Shown here in pieces: positions 41,633 to 48,738 of a stretch of DNA of 48,738 nucleotides (position 1 is the first letter of the stretch; each line of letters starts with the position of its first letter). The stretch is from contig JAKLHK010000023.1 in assembly GCA_022710185.1 (NCBI GenBank), forward strand, positions 1 through 48,738, given 5' to 3'. The notes beneath the pieces were generated by a model. It made no database searches. It was given only the letters and a program-made list of their open reading frames with translations, and was not told where the DNA came from. The stretch is from Bacteroidota bacterium (GTDB lineage: Bacteria; Bacteroidota; Bacteroidia; Bacteroidales; JAGNHN01). A program made the position numbers and the translations under genes.

Positions 41633-43225
41633 GTGCTCCAGCATATCCCTGAAGATCGTAATGAGGATATTGTACTCATCGATCCATCTGATGAAGATTT
41701 TCCGGAAGGCATAAATCTATTACAAGCCGGCTCAGAATCAGAGAAGATAATCCTATCCTCTGATCTTGTCTCCTTGTTCAGAAGGTTCTCTTCTAGCTGG
41801 GGTGATCAGATGACTTCAGTCCTGGGTAATGCCATCAACGCTTTCATTGCTATAGACGGTGGAGGAACATTGGTAGAGTTGAAGCGATTTCTTGCTGAAA
41901 AGAAGTACCGGGATGGACTACTGAAGCAAATCTCAGATCCCAACGTTGTTTACTATTGGCGGAATGAATTCCCTCATCTACGCACAAATTCCATTGCACC
42001 GATACTTACTCGGCTTGATACATTCTTACGATCCTCCATAATTCGAAACATGATGGCTCAACGTGAGGGAATTAGTTTCCATCGCGTGATTAACTCCAGA
42101 GGAATTCTCTTGGTCAAACTAGCCCAGGGTCTGATCGGTGAAGAGAATAGCTATTTATTAGGTTCAATCATTCTGGCTAAGCTGCACCAAGCAGCACTGC
42201 ATCGCCAAAAGGTGGGTGAGAAGGATAGGTCTCCATTTTTTCTATATGTAGATGAGTTTCAAAACTTTGTAACTCCCTCAATGTCCGCTATTCTCTCCGG
42301 TGCGAGAAAATACGGATTGGGAATGATTTTAGCACATCAAGACTTGGAACAAGTCCGGTCGGCTGATAGAGAACTATTGAACTCACTTCTGGCAAATCCT
42401 GCGATACGAGTGATGTTCCGATGCGGTGAGCAAGATGCCCGTACTCTGGTGCAAGGACTCTCTGGCTTTGATGAATCAGATCTGCAGAACCTGGATGTTG
42501 GACAAGCCATTGCCCGGATCGAACGCAAAGACCAGGATTTTAATATTACGACTCCGCTTGTACGATCTGAGTTATCCAGTGAGTTGCAGGAAGAAAGGAC
42601 TACCACACTGATTGATCTTTCAAGAGGCAAGTATGGAAAGAATAAGGTGGAGATTGAAGCTGAGATTCTTGATCAGCTTGGGAATATTACTATCCCCGAA
42701 GAAATCAGGCCACTACCTTTTGCTGCACCAGGTAAATCAAAGAAGCAAGAAATTCCTGAAATCCATGATCCTGCTATTGTTGAAGACCAGGCAAAGGAAT
42801 ATGTACAAAAGGATGCTGAAAGACGCTCGATCCGTGAGCATCGGTTTCTGCAGGAGTATATAAAGAAAACAGGTGAAAATTTTGGGTACAAGGGAATAAT
42901 TGAAGCAGCTACACCTGATGGCCAGGGGAGAATTGATATTGCGCTGGTCCGAGATAATTTTTCTATAGCTGTGGAAGTTGCCGTCACCAATACAGTTGAG
43001 AATGAAGTAAATAATATCCGAAAATGTCTTGCCGCTGGATATGATAAGGTGGTGGTATGCTCCAATGATAGGAAGCATCTTGATGCCATCCAGTCATTGT
43101 TCCTTGCGAAAGAAATTCCGGGTGATGTTGGGTTCTTTATGCATCTGCCGCCTAAATTGACCACCCTACGCCGCTCCAACCTGACCACCTTCCGCCGATG
43201 CATATTGACCACCCTCCCTTGTTGA
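41633..43225 (+). pseudogene. TraD/HerA-like DNA-pump ATPase with nuclease-like C terminus, truncated at both ends
   Basis: 530 codons from GTG 41633, but homology-like sequence (LVDRV) continues upstream in frame into the 86-bp repeat, and the Walker A half expected before HIPEDRNEDIVLIDPSDEDFP is missing. Walker B and the TraD/VirD4-type segment are intact (FFLYVDEFQNFVTPSMSAILSGARKYGLGMILAHQDLEQV). Residues ~390-510 resemble a PD-(D/E)xK nuclease-like domain (GRIDIALVRDNFSIAVEVAVTNT … AAGYDKVVVCS). The last ~27 residues (…LTTLRRSNLTTFRRCILTT…) are read from IS21 end repeats, so the native C terminus is lost too. Intact relatives would pump DNA in conjugation or defence. Confidence 0.7.
43141..43213 (-). 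repeat. IS21 left-end repeats (three 24-bp units)
   Basis: TGACCACC occurs at 43158, 43182 and 43206, exactly 24 bp apart; read on the minus strand each unit is GGTGGTCA followed by a variable AT-rich stretch and a CGGCG-like block. These are the likely transposase-binding sites and they supply the odd tail of the upstream ATPase frame. Confidence 0.85.
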
Positions 43226-43289
43226 AGGCAGAATGCAGCTTGAAGTGACCCTTGAAACAGTTTTCATCCTCACGCATTAACATCCAAAT

Positions 43290-44057
43290 TTACATTATAG
43301 ATTCATTTGATTGCTCATCGGTTTCCGCGACCATCTTTCTTCGCTTACGCAAAGACTCGCCCATCAGGGCCAGCCTGTGCGCATCGTGTACCAGCCTGTC
43401 CATAATAGCATCTGCCACTGTTTCTTCACCTATCATACTGTGCCAGAGAGCTACAGGGATCTGTGAGGCCACCACCGTAGATTTCTTCCCGTGCCGGTCT
43501 TCCACCATCTCCATCAATGTTGAACGTGCGAACGCATCGAATGGCTGAAGCGCGAAGTCGTCAAGCAGCAAAAGGTCCAGTTTCTCAATTTTATTCATCT
43601 CCCTGATATAGGAGCCATCAGCCTTCGCTTGCCGAAGCCGGGTGATCAGTTTAGTGGTGTTGCTGTATAACACCTTGTACCCAAGGGTACAAGCCTGGTT
43701 ACCGAGTGCAGAGGCGATGTAGCTCTTGCCCGTTCCGGTGCTGCCCGTGATCAATACATTCTCAGCACGGCCAAGAAAACTACAGTCTGCCAGCCGCATT
43801 AAAAGATTTCTATCAATCTGGCGCTCCGGATCGTAATGAACCTGATCCATATTGGCCCTGTAACGGAACCTTGCATTTCGAAGGTTACGGTCGATACGAC
43901 GGTTGTTGCGGTCGTCCCATTCCGACTCCACTAATAGGGATATCAGTTCATCTGCTGTAAGCGAAGCACTTCTGCCCTGTTCCAGCACCGCCTTGAAGGA
44001 ATGGAACATCCCGTAGAACTTAAGTTGCTTGAGTCTTTGCAAAGTGGATTCATTCAT
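43290..44057 (-). CDS. istB: IS21 helper ATPase IstB
   Basis: 255 residues. AAA+ of the DnaA/IstB type: LMRLADCSFLGRAENVLITGSTGTGKSYIASALGNQ (Walker A), KLDLLLLDDFALQPFD (Walker B) and a C-terminal DRLVHDAHRLALMGESLRKRR. IstB oligomerises on target DNA and remodels it for IstA. The N-terminal TLQRLKQLKFYGMFHSFK is typical. It begins 76 bp after the istA stop and is apparently intact. Confidence 0.96.
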   Translation of the reverse strand: MNESTLQRLKQLKFYGMFHSFKAVLEQGRSASLTADELISLLVESEWDDRNNRRIDRNLRNARFRYRANMDQVHYDPERQIDRNLLMRLADCSFLGRAENVLITGSTGTGKSYIASALGNQACTLGYKVLYSNTTKLITRLRQAKADGSYIREMNKIEKLDLLLLDDFALQPFDAFARSTLMEMVEDRHGKKSTVVASQIPVALWHSMIGEETVADAIMDRLVHDAHRLALMGESLRKRRKMVAETDEQSNESIM

Positions 44058-44133
44058 AAGATTGCTGTTTTAAGTGAGAACTTTGAATAGTAGAATGGAG
44101 GGGCCATCCCTGTGGAACAGCCCCACCAATGGA

Positions 44134-45693
44134 TTATTGGAAGTATTCGCTGCCGCGGATATTGTCGTGTCCGGGAGGATTTGTGTTGGGGTGATCCTCG
44201 GGCATTTCCTGCTTATCCAGACCTTTTTCAAGGATAACCCGCACGGTGTGATAGCTGTGGTCCTTATACAGCAATGCGCGCAGGCAGGCCTTCTCCAAAC
44301 GTTCCGCACCCACACGTGAGCCCAGGTTCAGCACGCCCTGACAGGCGCGGTAGGCTTGCTCCGGGTGAGGCCTTTCACTCAGGATGATCCCGATCAGCTC
44401 CAAACAGCCAGGCCCGATAACCCTGGCCTTTTCCAGGAACTTATCCGGGTTCCATTCTGCCGCGAACCGGTTCCAACTGGCAAGATGTTCAGGCACTGCG
44501 GTGTACTTGAACTGTCGCCTGTCGCGCTGGTGAAGGGCGATGCGCTCATAACGGTAGTATACCTCCACCTGGCTCTGGTTGTAGAGAACGGTCACTTTCT
44601 TTCCAATGAAGCGGTAGGGAACCGAGTAGTAATGTTTGTCCTCGGTCAGGCTTACAAAATTGTTCTTCATCACCGTAGCTACCTTGCGCCGCTTGATATC
44701 GTAAGCTATGGCTGGCAAGGGTTGCAGCGTGGCAGCCTCGCTATCGGAGAACTGTTGCCGGCGGCTGTACGCCCTGCCTGACATAGGTCGGCTGTTGTAC
44801 TCTTCCAGCAACAGGTGGATAGCCTCATTGATGGAAGCAAGGCTGGTGTACACTCCTTCCCTGATGCGGGGGTAGATGAACCGGTAGATTATTTTTACAG
44901 CCCCTTCAACCAGGGCCTTGTGTGTGGGCTTATAGGGTCCTGCAGGCAGCACAGCCATCGCATAGTGGCTGGCGAAGTCCCGGAAGGCATCGTTGATTAC
45001 GGGCTCATAACGGCTGCTTTTGATCACTGCAGCTTTCAGGTTATCGGTTACTATGGCACGCGGGGAACCTTGGAAGTATTCCAGGGAGTGCACACAGCTT
45101 TGAATAAAATCTTCGGTCTTCTGACTCATACTGGCTTCCACATAGGTTAGCTGACTGCTGCCCAAAACAGCCACGAACACCTCCAGCTGGATCAGCTCTC
45201 CGGTATGGGGATCAAGCATTTGCAGCTTGTCTCCGGCGTAGTCCACATACATTTTGTCACCATCCTTGTGCTCGATGTGGGCCACCGGATTGCGTGCACG
45301 TAACCAGCTCAGGTAATACTTCTTGAACTGCGTGTAGCCGAAGCCATCAGGATCAAATCCCCGGTAATCCTTCCATAGCTTCTCCTTGGTCACACCCGGC
45401 GATTTCAACGCCTTTTCCACAAGCGGGAAGTACTGGCTCAGACGCTTGTACTTCTCTGTGTCCTCGACATAGGATCTGGGCGTCATTTCCAGGAACATAC
45501 GCTCCAGCTCCGCATCGCCCAGGCTCAACAGCTCCTGTACGCTGCGCTGTGATAACAATAGTAGCCTGAGGTAGCGCTTGACCGTGTTGCGGGGGAGTCC
45601 TGTGCGTTCGGCGATGGATTGTTTGCTTACGCCCTCGGCGTACAAACGAAAAACACTTCTAACCTTGCTCATAGTGATTAGTTTGTTTGACAT
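44134..45693 (-). CDS. istA: IS21-family transposase IstA
   Basis: 519 residues, full length. N-terminal helix-turn-helix (VRSVFRLYAEGVSKQSIAERTGLPRNTVKRYL), a DDE integrase core beginning KMYVDYAGDKLQM with VFVAVLGSSQLTYVEASMSQ and AIVTDNLKAAV, and a beta-barrel region (FVSLTEDKHYYSVPYRFIGKKVTVLYN) before the C-terminal IstB-contact part. The start ATG 45693 is kept because SNKLITMSKVRSV is family-like. A 16-bp perfect palindrome ATTGGAT-AA-ATCCAAT lies just upstream (45709-45724), possibly an operator. Confidence 0.96.
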   Translation of the reverse strand: MSNKLITMSKVRSVFRLYAEGVSKQSIAERTGLPRNTVKRYLRLLLLSQRSVQELLSLGDAELERMFLEMTPRSYVEDTEKYKRLSQYFPLVEKALKSPGVTKEKLWKDYRGFDPDGFGYTQFKKYYLSWLRARNPVAHIEHKDGDKMYVDYAGDKLQMLDPHTGELIQLEVFVAVLGSSQLTYVEASMSQKTEDFIQSCVHSLEYFQGSPRAIVTDNLKAAVIKSSRYEPVINDAFRDFASHYAMAVLPAGPYKPTHKALVEGAVKIIYRFIYPRIREGVYTSLASINEAIHLLLEEYNSRPMSGRAYSRRQQFSDSEAATLQPLPAIAYDIKRRKVATVMKNNFVSLTEDKHYYSVPYRFIGKKVTVLYNQSQVEVYYRYERIALHQRDRRQFKYTAVPEHLASWNRFAAEWNPDKFLEKARVIGPGCLELIGIILSERPHPEQAYRACQGVLNLGSRVGAERLEKACLRALLYKDHSYHTVRVILEKGLDKQEMPEDHPNTNPPGHDNIRGSEYFQ

Positions 45694-45771
45694 GAATGGA
45701 TTGGGTTAATTGGATAAATCCAATACGCACCAACCAAGCCAAAGTCCCGGCAAGGATGGAAAGCTGTTTTA

Positions 45772-45866
45772 GGTGGTCAGTTTGAGCCGGCAGCGGGTGG
45801 TCAATTTGGGCCGGCGGCCCCTGATCAAGTCAGGCGGCAGGGGGTGGTCAGGATGGGACGGCGCAC
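45772..45866 (+). repeat. IS21 right-end repeats (four ~24-bp units)
   Basis: GGTGGTCA at 45772 and 45796, a degenerate CCTGATCA at 45820 and GGTGGTCA at 45843: spacing 24, 24, 23. Units share GGTGGTCA…TTTG.GCCGGC. They mirror the left-end array. Confidence 0.85.
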
Positions 45867-45916
45867 AGTGGAAAATTCATTAGCTTTATCCAGCTGAGAG
45901 AGGCTTCCTGAAGAGT

Positions 45917-47797
45917 TTGTCATCCTGGACAAGCTCCGATAATTATATGCAACAGAATTCGTACAGTTTTGACGAGGTTGGGAACATTATTTCGATTTCC
46001 AATAATGCGGGAACAGGTTCAGGCATGGGAGGAACATCCTATTATGAATTTGAGTATGACAGCTTATATCGTTTGGTACGAGACAGTGGGTATTGGGATA
46101 ATGGGACCAGATATGATCGTTTGTTGAGTATGTCATATTCCAATAATGGGAGAATAACAAATAAAACTCAAACAGCGGAGATCCGAAATGCCAATGGGAG
46201 TAGTTCAATAATGAATATTGACAATGATTATCTTTATAGTAGTTCTTCTCAACCTAATACGTTAACTGAGATCGAAGGAACGACTGAAGGATTTTCATTC
46301 GACTGGGATCCGAATGGGAATATGACCATATTTAGGCACACTGATAGTCTTGATGTTAATACAAGGAGGTTCCAGTGCTGGGATGAGGAGAACAGATTAT
46401 TTGCTACTAGTGATGGAGATATGATTTCTCATTATATTTATGATGCGGGAGGGGAGAGAGCAATAAAGTATACAGGAAATACATCTCATGTTCAGATTAA
46501 TAAGTACACGACGATTGATTATGCAATACATTCGGACTATACCTATTATGTGAATCCATTATTTGTTGTTGGGACTAATGATTATACTAAGCATTATTTT
46601 GCAGAAGGAACAAGGATTATGAGTAAGATAGGTGCAGGTATGCAGAATAGCTTGATTGGGATTCACGCAGAACCAGATGGCATAGATCTTAATGACAAAG
46701 CTCAGGCAATCGTATCCCAGTTTGAGAATAATCTTGAATGCCTGGAGTTACCAGAGTACCAGACTGATTATTCCTTTAACATGGAATGGATAAATGAGAT
46801 GGCAACCTTGGATGATGAAGAAACCGACCTATATTTCTATCATCCTGATCACTTAGGTAGCTCTACGTTTATTACCGATGCCTCTGGTTCTGTAGACCAG
46901 CATCTTGAATACCTTGCCTTCGGGGAATTATTTATCGAAGAAAGAGATGCTCAATCCTGGAATACACCATTTAAATTCTCAGCAAAAGAAAAGGATGTAG
47001 AAACGGGATTGTCGTACTTCGGGGCAAGATACTATGATCCGAATATCTCCATCTGGCTCTCCGTGGATCCCGTTACGAGTGATTTACCTTCGTTTTCACC
47101 ATATACCTATTGCTATAATAACCCAATCGGATACGTTGATGACTGGGGACTGTGGGGTAAGCGTAAGGCAGAAAGAAAACACGAGAGGGCAGTTAAGAAA
47201 TATGGGGATGAAAATGTTGGTGCTGTTTACAAGAATGATGATGGAGAATATGGCTTTAGAATATCAAAAACCGGATTTAAACAAGCCACAGGAAAAGATA
47301 TACCAGAAGGATCAGATGCTCATGCAGATGCAGGTACTGCTGTTTTCAATAGGGGTGATCTCAAGAATTTTGAAATGTTTGGATATGATGCAGGAGCAAC
47401 GGGAATTGAGAGAACAATAACATTTATGACCTATCTTGGGTTAAATGCCATAGACTTTTGGAGTGACTTTAATGGGGGACCATCAGGTCCTGATGCAACA
47501 CTTTCAGACAAAGCATACTATCTTGCATTACTGGCCGTCATAGGTAAAATTGGGCTACCTACAGAAGGGACATATCAATATAAGGCACCAAAGAGATGGA
47601 AAAATAAAAGTAGGTTGCCAACAGCTCCGCGAGGTGGTTTTTTAGATGAACTTGGTAATGTATGGACGAGGCCAAGAGGAAGCAATATACAAGGCGAACT
47701 ACATTGGGATGTCACACTTTCAAGAAGAGGGCAACAACGTTGGGGAACACAGGAATCACATTTAAACATCAATAATAATGGAGAGATTTGCCACTAA
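45917..47797 (+). CDS. RHS-repeat polymorphic toxin, 5'-truncated
   Basis: 626 codons from a TTG; the frame is open only back to a stop at 45881, 14 bp beyond the IS21 end, and begins inside RHS/YD repeats (RGFLKSLSSW…FDEVGNI), so the N-terminal export and shell parts are missing. The RHS core ends at about residue 414 (YYDPNISIWLSVDPVTSDLPSFSPYTYCYNNPIGYVDDWG). The variable tip (about 415-626) ends in FLDELGNVWTRPRGSN…LHWDVTLSRRGQQRWGTQESHLNINNNGEICH, which resembles polymorphic toxin type 17 (conserved WDV, HxN, terminal His). As it stands this is probably a silent toxin cassette, though its toxin and immunity parts are intact. Low GC. Confidence 0.8.
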   Translation: MSSWTSSDNYMQQNSYSFDEVGNIISISNNAGTGSGMGGTSYYEFEYDSLYRLVRDSGYWDNGTRYDRLLSMSYSNNGRITNKTQTAEIRNANGSSSIMNIDNDYLYSSSSQPNTLTEIEGTTEGFSFDWDPNGNMTIFRHTDSLDVNTRRFQCWDEENRLFATSDGDMISHYIYDAGGERAIKYTGNTSHVQINKYTTIDYAIHSDYTYYVNPLFVVGTNDYTKHYFAEGTRIMSKIGAGMQNSLIGIHAEPDGIDLNDKAQAIVSQFENNLECLELPEYQTDYSFNMEWINEMATLDDEETDLYFYHPDHLGSSTFITDASGSVDQHLEYLAFGELFIEERDAQSWNTPFKFSAKEKDVETGLSYFGARYYDPNISIWLSVDPVTSDLPSFSPYTYCYNNPIGYVDDWGLWGKRKAERKHERAVKKYGDENVGAVYKNDDGEYGFRISKTGFKQATGKDIPEGSDAHADAGTAVFNRGDLKNFEMFGYDAGATGIERTITFMTYLGLNAIDFWSDFNGGPSGPDATLSDKAYYLALLAVIGKIGLPTEGTYQYKAPKRWKNKSRLPTAPRGGFLDELGNVWTRPRGSNIQGELHWDVTLSRRGQQRWGTQESHLNINNNGEICH

Positions 47798-48035
47798 CTC
47801 AAAAAGAAAATATAAATATCTTGAAAAGGTAATTGTCCAGCCAAGTGAAGATAATATGAAGGATGAAATTGCTGGTAGACAAGGTACTATTCTTGGATAT
47901 GATTTTTTTGAGAACCAATGGTTTTATCAAGTAGATATTGAGGGGGCTATGATGCTCTATTCGCTTAGAGAGGATGAGCTGACCTCAACGGGGCACTTTG
48001 ATAAGGAAAATAAGTTTTATCCTGAATCTAGATAG
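47778..48035 (+). CDS. Probable immunity protein for the RHS toxin (Imm31-like)
   Basis: 85 residues, overlapping the toxin end by 20 bp in another frame, the usual toxin/immunity arrangement. The pattern KYLEKVIVQPS … GRQGTILGYDFFENQWFYQVDIEG … YSLREDELTSTG resembles the Imm31 family (GxxGxVLG … W.Y.V … L.E.dL..tG). It should bind and block the C-terminal toxin in the cytoplasm. The family name is from memory of the motif and needs a profile search. A terminator follows 55 bp after the stop. Confidence 0.7.
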   Translation: MERFATNSKRKYKYLEKVIVQPSEDNMKDEIAGRQGTILGYDFFENQWFYQVDIEGAMMLYSLREDELTSTGHFDKENKFYPESR

Positions 48036-48089
48036 AAAATCGTCCCTGAATTCTCTGTAGGTTATAACAATACATTAGAAAATTACAAG

Positions 48090-48116
48090 CGCCCGGCTTT
48101 CTGCTGGGCGTTTTTT
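48090..48116 (+). terminator. Rho-independent terminator after the toxin/immunity pair
   Basis: Stem CGCCCGGC (48090-48097) with GCTGGGCG (48103-48110; one G-T pair), five-base loop, then T6 (48111-48116). It overlaps the 3' end of the minus-strand remnant. Confidence 0.85.
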
Positions 48117-48276
48117 AAGAGGCGTAAGCTTGTTGTGTATTGAAATCCCGGATATAGGCCTTGATGACCCTGAGAATGGTTTTACGTTCTTCTTCCGGGA
48201 GTTGGGCTACCTTTTTAAAATCAGCCACCAGTTCAGCATCTTTTAAGGTTGTAAGCTTCTCGATCTTGTAGCCTTC
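48115..48276 (-). pseudogene. C-terminal remnant of an HTH-type regulator
   Basis: An open frame of 53 codons without a start reads GYKIEKLTTLKDAELVADFK, then LPEEERKTILRVIKAYIRDF up to a TAA at 48115. This resembles the C-terminal dimerisation tail common in XRE-family regulators. An in-frame TGA (48277-48279) abuts it upstream, so the DNA-binding part is gone. Confidence 0.5.
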
Positions 48277-48309
48277 TCAAAAAAATGGACAGTTTAGAAG
48301 TAGAGAGTC

Positions 48310-48546
48310 TTACCTGTGTAGGAATTCCACTACCTTATTAAGTCGCTTGCCCACCGGATAGGTATGCCCCAACTCCCAGTTAGTTATAGTACACTGCGAC
48401 ACACCAGCATTCATTGCCAATTTGTTCTGATCCCAGCCAAGATCCATTCGAGCAGCACGGATCGCATCTCCCAGAGAAACAATTTCTGTGGGGTAGCCTG
48501 AGGGTAAGGGCTTTACGTAGGTTTTTATAAAACTACAACTTGGCAA
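48310..48546 (-). CDS. Small XRE-type helix-turn-helix protein
   Basis: 78 codons from TTG 48546. The HTH is LGDAIRAARMDLGWDQNKLAMNAGVSQCTITNWELGHTYPVGKRLNKVVEFL, matching stand-alone Cro/CI-type domains of the 'LGxxIRxxRxDLGLxQ' subgroup. Relatives often have a longer N terminus; here the yifB-like sequence begins 6 bp upstream of the start codon, so the gene may be truncated at that junction. No target operator is evident. It may be a leftover regulator of a mobile element. Confidence 0.65.
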   Translation of the reverse strand: MPSCSFIKTYVKPLPSGYPTEIVSLGDAIRAARMDLGWDQNKLAMNAGVSQCTITNWELGHTYPVGKRLNKVVEFLHR

Positions 48547-48551
48547 CGCAA

Positions 48552-48738
48552 CCCTGTCCCTGTGGTTATTACAACCATCCGCAGACCGAGTGCGTGTGCG
48601 GGCCGGGCATAGTGCAGAAATACCTGGGCCGCATCTCCGGTCCGCTGATGGACCGCATCGACCTGCACGTGGAGGTGGTGCCGGTGCCCATGGCCGAGCT
48701 GGCAGATATGGAGCCGGGCCGCCCCAGCGCCGACATCC
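48552..48738 (+). pseudogene. yifB: Second copy of an internal yifB segment (fragment, runs off the window)
   Basis: From 48552 to the window end the sequence equals 40125-40311 of yifB at 186 of 187 positions (T at 48707 against C at 40280). The reading frame of Pro351 onward is kept (CPCGYYNHPQTECVCGPG …), but it has no start: an in-frame TAA lies at 48528-48530. The break point is precise and lies at the codons before PCPCGYY. Either an integration or duplication scar or an assembly join. Confidence 0.9.

Larger units (their letters stand above)
43140..45867 (-). mobile_element. IS21-family insertion sequence
   Basis: istA and istB read on the minus strand, bounded by oppositely oriented arrays of ~24-bp repeats. 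Outer ends are estimated where TG (43140) and CA (45866-45867) occur at equal distance from the outermost GGTGGTCA box on each side, giving about 2.7 kb. No clear target-site duplication is seen; the genes on the two sides are unrelated fragments, so the flanks have probably been rearranged. Confidence 0.85.

Noticed and set aside
41633..41650. GTG 41633 as the true start of the DNA-pump ATPase
   Set aside because: Family-like residues (LVDRV) continue in frame upstream into the repeat and the Walker A half is absent, so this is an internal position of a truncated gene.
41447..45866. CRISPR-like repeats
   Set aside because: The 86-bp units are head-to-tail without spacers, and the 24-bp units are IS21 end repeats. 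No cas genes are present.

Overview
The window (48.7 kb) comes from a member of the Bacteroidota, probably an uncultivated or environmental lineage with a fairly GC-rich genome. The evidence is: four proteins with C-terminal type IX secretion sorting domains (…YPNPA…), a GldB lipoprotein next to nadE, PorT-like outer-membrane barrels, a CCDC81-type HU/SPOR protein, a GH3-family adenylating enzyme, and repeated promoter boxes of the Bacteroidota form TAnnTTTG. There are no rRNA or tRNA genes and no CRISPR array that I can see.

Layout. 1-21.3 kb is ordinary chromosome: a 5'-truncated secreted beta-helix protein; an ECF sigma factor coupled to a glycosyltransferase; tgt and an LptF/LptG-type permease; ispE; GH3; a cluster of deoxynucleoside kinase, kdsB, HU-SPOR, trmB and an alkyltransferase-like gene; mrp with a NifU-C protein; nadE, two beta-barrels and gldB; a DUF1289 protein; and two further T9SS cargo genes plus an outer-membrane barrel. 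21.4-25.7 kb (minus strand) is a tight three-gene operon that looks like a synthase-dependent exopolysaccharide machine: a TPR/beta-barrel exporter, a BcsA-like processive GT2 synthase and a GH26-type hydrolase. 25.8-30.1 kb holds a T9SS protein with tandem Trp/Tyr-rich repeats and a CDP-sugar cassette (rfbF, rfbG, SDR).

30.2-38.3 kb is the most unusual chromosomal block. Three operator-like dyads (GTGTT-N9-AACAC/G) precede a PstS-like/GcvH-like fusion protein, a Tat-exported HybA-like ferredoxin, a HybB/NrfD-type quinone-interacting membrane subunit and a second membrane-anchored GcvH-like protein. A histidine kinase with two c-type heme motifs in its periplasmic sensor and an NtrC-type response regulator follow. 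In both GcvH-like domains the lipoyl-lysine position is Gly. No hydrogenase or other catalytic subunit is present. I infer an undescribed envelope electron-transfer module under redox control.

38.4-40.6 kb returns to housekeeping genes (archaemetzincin, yifB/comM). From 40.6 kb to the end is a low-GC, rearranged accessory zone: a REP-associated tyrosine transposase between REP palindromes, an 86-bp tandem repeat, an N-terminally truncated TraD/HerA-like ATPase with a nuclease-like C terminus, an IS21 element with arrays of 24-bp subterminal repeats, a 5'-truncated RHS toxin gene with its immunity gene, and HTH regulator remnants. The last 187 bases repeat an internal part of yifB (186 of 187 identical), so the whole accessory zone is bracketed by direct copies of yifB sequence.
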